Shown here: positions 60,799-64,000 of the stretch, piece after piece
Position numbering within the stretch: position 1 is the first letter of the stretch
How the letters are laid out: every line of letters begins with the position of its first letter
Source of the DNA: Lasiosphaeria ovina
Taxonomy: Eukaryota > Ascomycota > Sordariomycetes > Sordariales > Lasiosphaeriaceae
Assembly: GCA_033439765.1 (NCBI GenBank)
Contig: JAULSN010000001.1
Location: 5,022,001 to 5,086,000, forward strand
Length of the DNA: 64,000 bases
Direction of reading: 5' to 3'
The notes under the pieces: model-generated
The model's input: only the letters and a program-made list of their open reading frames with translations
Told to the model about the DNA's origin: nothing
Database searches by the model: none
Translations under genes and position numbers: made by a program

Positions 60799-63063
60799 AT
60801 GTTGCGCCATGCGACAGCGAGCGCGAAGAGGCTACCGTTTTTGACGTCGCCGGGCACAATAAGAACCTGCCTGCGCCCTTGTCGACCACTCGCGGCACCC
60901 TCCCGCCAAGTTGCGCCGCCCCTGGCCCGGTTCCTGTCCTCGACAAGCCCGCGGCGGTCTGGGCCCTTCGAGCCGCTCCGCCCACCCTCGCCGTCGTCTC
61001 TTGGGGCTCCCCGGGCTGCGCGCAGCTTCCGTCGCTCGCGCAAGTGGGGCAGGCGACTGCTCGTTCTCTCCGCCGTGCTGGGTGCTGGATATCTCGTCGA
61101 TCGCCAGGTCTATGCCGCGGGAATAGCCCGCTCGCTTCGCACGTTTGCGCTGGGTCTCTTGGTGGCTGTGGACTACAAGTTGAACTTCCGACCCAACCCG
61201 TTGCCGCTGATTGGCAGCGATGGAGGCATTCCCGCCCTCCACCGCCGTAACGCCGAGCGGCTCTTCGAGCTGCTGCGGCACAATGGCGGGCTCTACCTCA
61301 AGATTGGCCAGGCCATTGCCATGCAGAGTGCCGTTCTGCCGCCCGAGTTCCAGCGCATGTTTGCCCGCATGTTCGACGATGCGCCGCAGGATTCCTGGGA
61401 GGACGTCGAGAAGGTCATCCGAGAAGACTTTGGCGGCAGGAGCGTCGAGGAGGTATTCGGTGTGAGCTTTGCCGGCGTCGAGGGCAAGGGGGTCATGGAG
61501 CGGACCGCGAGAGCTAGTGCCTCCGTCGCCCAGGTTCACTGGGCGAGGCTGCCCGACGGTCGTGAGGTGGCTGTCAAGATCCAGAAGCCCGAGATCTCAA
61601 AGCAGATCGGATGGGACTTGTGGTCGTTCAAGTGAGTTCGTGTTTTTTTCTTGTTTGCTCTAGCCGTGTCCCGGGACCGGTTGCTAATAGACTTGTCGCG
61701 TACGTCCAGAGTTGTCATGCGGATATACTCGTATTGGTTCGACCTACCGTTCTATAGTTTTGTGCCCTACATCTCGGAGCGCTTGATGCTCGAGACGGAT
61801 TTTGAGAACGAGGCCAAGAACTCGGAGACGATGCGTCGGCTCATCAACGACGAGCCCAGCTTACGTGGGAGGGTCTACGTCCCTCCTGTGTACCATGAAC
61901 TGAGCTCGAAGAGGGTGCTTACGACAGAGTGGATCGAGGGTATTCGACTGTGGGACAAGGACTCCATGACTAGGCCATGGTTGGGCGGGTATGGGAAAGC
62001 CTCGGCTGGTGTTCATGGTGCTCGGTTGGACACCCCGGATATGGACGCAGTGCGTCGCGGGCTGCGAGAGAACGCCCAAATTCACCAGTTGAAACCAGAA
62101 CGGTCTGGATGGAAAGGCTCCCGCGGCAAAGGCGGGTTAGGTCTTTCCACCAAGGAAGTCATGACGACTATGGTTGATCTTTTTTCTGCCCAGATATTCA
62201 AATGGGGAGTCGTGCGTACGTATTTTCCCATTTCTGTTGTTTCCGGAGGCCAGCCATACCCGAGACATGCATGGCTCTTGGGCGGCGGCTCTATTCCCGA
62301 CCCTCGTCAGCTCACTGAGAGATAAGACGAACGAAACTGACAAAGCTGTGCAGACTGCGACCCACACCCGGGAAACATCTTTATCAGGCGCCTCCCGAGC
62401 GGCAAGCCCGAGCTGGTGCTGATCGACCACGGGCTGTATGTTTACATGAGCGAAAAGTTTCGGCATGAGTACGGCGTTTTCTGGAAGTCACTTATGACAT
62501 TCGACAACAAAAAGATTGTTGAGATCACCGAGGAATGGGGAATCAAGGCAGCCGATCTCTTTGCCTCGGCCACTCTGATGCGTCCATATGAAGGCGGCGA
62601 CCAGGATTTCAAGCGGAGGATGTTGGGAGATATGGATGGAAAGACGGCTAGCGAACGAAGCTACGAGATGCAGCAACGGATGAAGCAAGGCATCCGAGAG
62701 GTGCTGGCCGACGAGAACAAATGGCCCAAAGAACTCATCTTCATCGGCCGCAACATGAGAATTGTACAGGGCAATAACCAGTACCTTGGCTCGCCGGTCA
62801 ACCGAGTTAAGATGATGGGCGAGTGGGCAAGCCGCAGCCTCTTCGAGGACCGGAACTTGCCGTGGCGCGAGAGATTTACCAACGTCTGGCAACACCTCTT
62901 GTTCAAGGCTGTTCTGACCATGACAGATGTTGTTTTTTACTTTTTCAAGATCCGACAGTGGCTGGGCCGCGGGGGCGGTATGGAAGATGAGGTTGAGGCA
63001 CATATGAAGAGTGTAGCCAAGGACTTTGGGGTTGAGCTTCAACATGACGTGTTCGAGGGCTGA
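60799..63063 (+). CDS. Mitochondrial ABC1/COQ8-family atypical kinase (ADCK1/Mcp2-like)
   Basis: Three exons, 60799-61631, 61710-62215 and 62354-63063, encode 682 aa. Introns are 78 nt (GTGAGT, GCTAAT branch, CAG) and 138 nt (GTACGT...CAG). The Arg/Ser/Ala-rich N-terminus without acidic residues (M-L-R-H-A-T-A-S-A-K-R) is a likely mitochondrial targeting sequence, followed by a single hydrophobic helix (L-L-V-L-S-A-V-L-G-A-G-Y-L-V). Family signatures are clear: Y-L-K-I-G-Q (K168 region), A-S-A-S-V-A-Q-V-H in place of the A-A-A-S loop, V-A-V-K-I-Q-K-P, L-E-T-D-F-x-x-E-A-x-N, H-C-D-P-H-P-G-N (447-454) and I-D-H-G (470-473). UbiB-type proteins support ubiquinone or lipid homeostasis in the inner membrane. 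The single N-terminal helix and M-Q-S-A-V-L-P-P-E-F resemble Mcp2/ADCK1 more than Coq8. A long insert before H-C-D-P (about 390-430) is Gly/Arg-rich. Confidence 0.93.
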
Positions 63064-64000
63064 GAGCCGGTTACGGTATGCCCCCTACTGCATCAAGACG
63101 TTACGGTAATATTTCATCGACTCCCACCACAAACCCCTCTCTCTCCTCCCCCTCGAAAAAAAAAAAAAAAAGAAAGAAAGAATGGCCGACGGCATATGAC
63201 AGTGGCGAACTGCTGCTGAAGAATCTGTACAACATTTTTGGCGAAAACATCTAGACGCTTTAGACGGATACCCAAGGCTGAACACTCACCACTTTATGGC
63301 GTTAGAGGAAATAGACGGACTGCTTCGAGCCCAGTCAGACAGTATGGGCTGTAAACAGATATAGAGACAACTATAGCTGGGCTGAGGCACCAGGCGGACT
63401 TGGACTTGTACATATGTACACACCTAGATACCTGAATATAAATCCCCACCATTTCGAACACGATCCCGGTAACCGCACTGCATGACAGAAGAAGAGGGGG
63501 CTCTCGCTTGTCCGGGGTATGGACTCGTGGAGGGCAGATCGCGGGGACAATTGCGGAAATCAGTGGGTTCCTCGACCATTACGTGTACACCCAGGGACGG
63601 ACGACAGGACAGTTTTGACTAGGGGCTGGCGATTGCCTCAGCCCCTTTCCTTACACCACATGAGGGGATTGCACAACCAACACACATGTTTGTGGCGTGC
63701 CTGTGCGACTGTAGTGAGATAGATAGTTTAGGCTGGAGGGTTTTTCTCGAATTTCTCTTGCCCCTACAGTGTTTCGTTCTGCGGTTTGGCATTGCTTCCA
63801 CTCCCTCCTTCCAGGTTGACTCCGTTCCTCACTCTTTCACACATCCACACTTCCCACACACATGCACCCGCGGTTTGCGTGCATGCGCATGATGTAGGAA
63901 CGACCGAAACAGACTAGCGCCCCAAGGGAGCGGTTTTTACTTCATGCCGTGGGGGAAGCTCTTGTGCCTACGGACCCATGCGTGTCTTATTGTGAAACAG
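63064..64000. other. Intergenic right end of window
   Basis: The 3' flank of the ABC1-type gene. It contains the poly-A/GAAA tract listed separately and a TACATATGTACA-like palindrome near 63410. No gene is supportable to the window end. Confidence 0.55.
63156..63187. repeat. Poly-A run followed by GAAA repeat
   Basis: Sixteen A are followed by GAAA units, about 95 bp downstream of the ABC1-type gene stop codon. It could be a simple repeat or the remnant of a retrotransposed poly-A tail; no element body is seen next to it. Confidence 0.85.

Noticed and set aside
63156..63187. Retrotransposon tail
   Set aside because: The poly-A/GAAA tract has no element body or target-site duplication next to it; a simple repeat is the easier explanation.

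Overview
The window is nuclear DNA of a filamentous ascomycete (Pezizomycotina, most probably Sordariomycetes). The reasons are short spliceosomal introns (about 52-190 nt) with GTRAGT-like donors, CTAAC/CTAAT branch sites and YAG acceptors; a fungal-type ATP sulfurylase with a degenerate APS-kinase-like tail; a palI/RIM9 pH-signalling protein; a KapC/AP-1-type bZIP factor; and long 5' leaders and intergenic spaces. I assign no species.

I reconstructed fifteen protein genes. Thirteen have introns, and in all of them the joined exons keep the frame. Left to right: TRM44 tRNA methyltransferase (+, 1228-2806); an intradiol ring-cleavage dioxygenase (-, 2880-4037) converging on it; a TRP-like/flavin-carrier membrane protein (-, 5186-8074); an Arg-Asp-repeat protein of unknown function (-, 11657-14356); ATP sulfurylase (-, 15843-17957); a 2,364-residue secreted Ser/Thr mucin (-, 19413-26634); an EI24/RRT8-type membrane protein with eight exons (-, 29135-30556); a GDT1-type cation transporter (-, 31935-33610); a TRF/Tbf1-like telobox Myb protein (+, 35042-37752); gamma-COP SEC21 (+, 38340-41381); choline/ethanolamine phosphotransferase (+, 42532-43934); a bZIP factor (-, 45398-46706); an unknown 559-residue protein (+, 52198-53877); palI (-, 55837-58023); and an ABC1/COQ8-family (ADCK1/Mcp2-like) mitochondrial kinase-like protein (+, 60799-63063).

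The genes are ordinary euchromatic neighbours rather than a biosynthetic cluster. Several serve the secretory and membrane system (gamma-COP, GDT1, the phospholipid-synthesising phosphotransferase, the TRP-like protein, palI, the mucin), but nothing shows co-regulation. I recognised no transposon, tRNA, rRNA or CRISPR.

The most unusual items are: (1) the mucin, with about 25 divergent repeats centred on a Pro-Tyr/Phe-Pro-x-x-Asn-x-Ser/Thr motif, so that each repeat carries an N-glycosylation sequon; (2) a telomere-repeat-like CCCTAACCCC tract just upstream of the gene for a telobox-type Myb protein, which suggests self-regulation; (3) very short internal exons (21, 28 and 32 nt); (4) short motifs recurring in intergenic DNA (TACGGAGTA, TACTGTACAGTA, TACCTAGGTA); and (5) a 5.5 kb gene-free interval between 46.7 and 52.2 kb.
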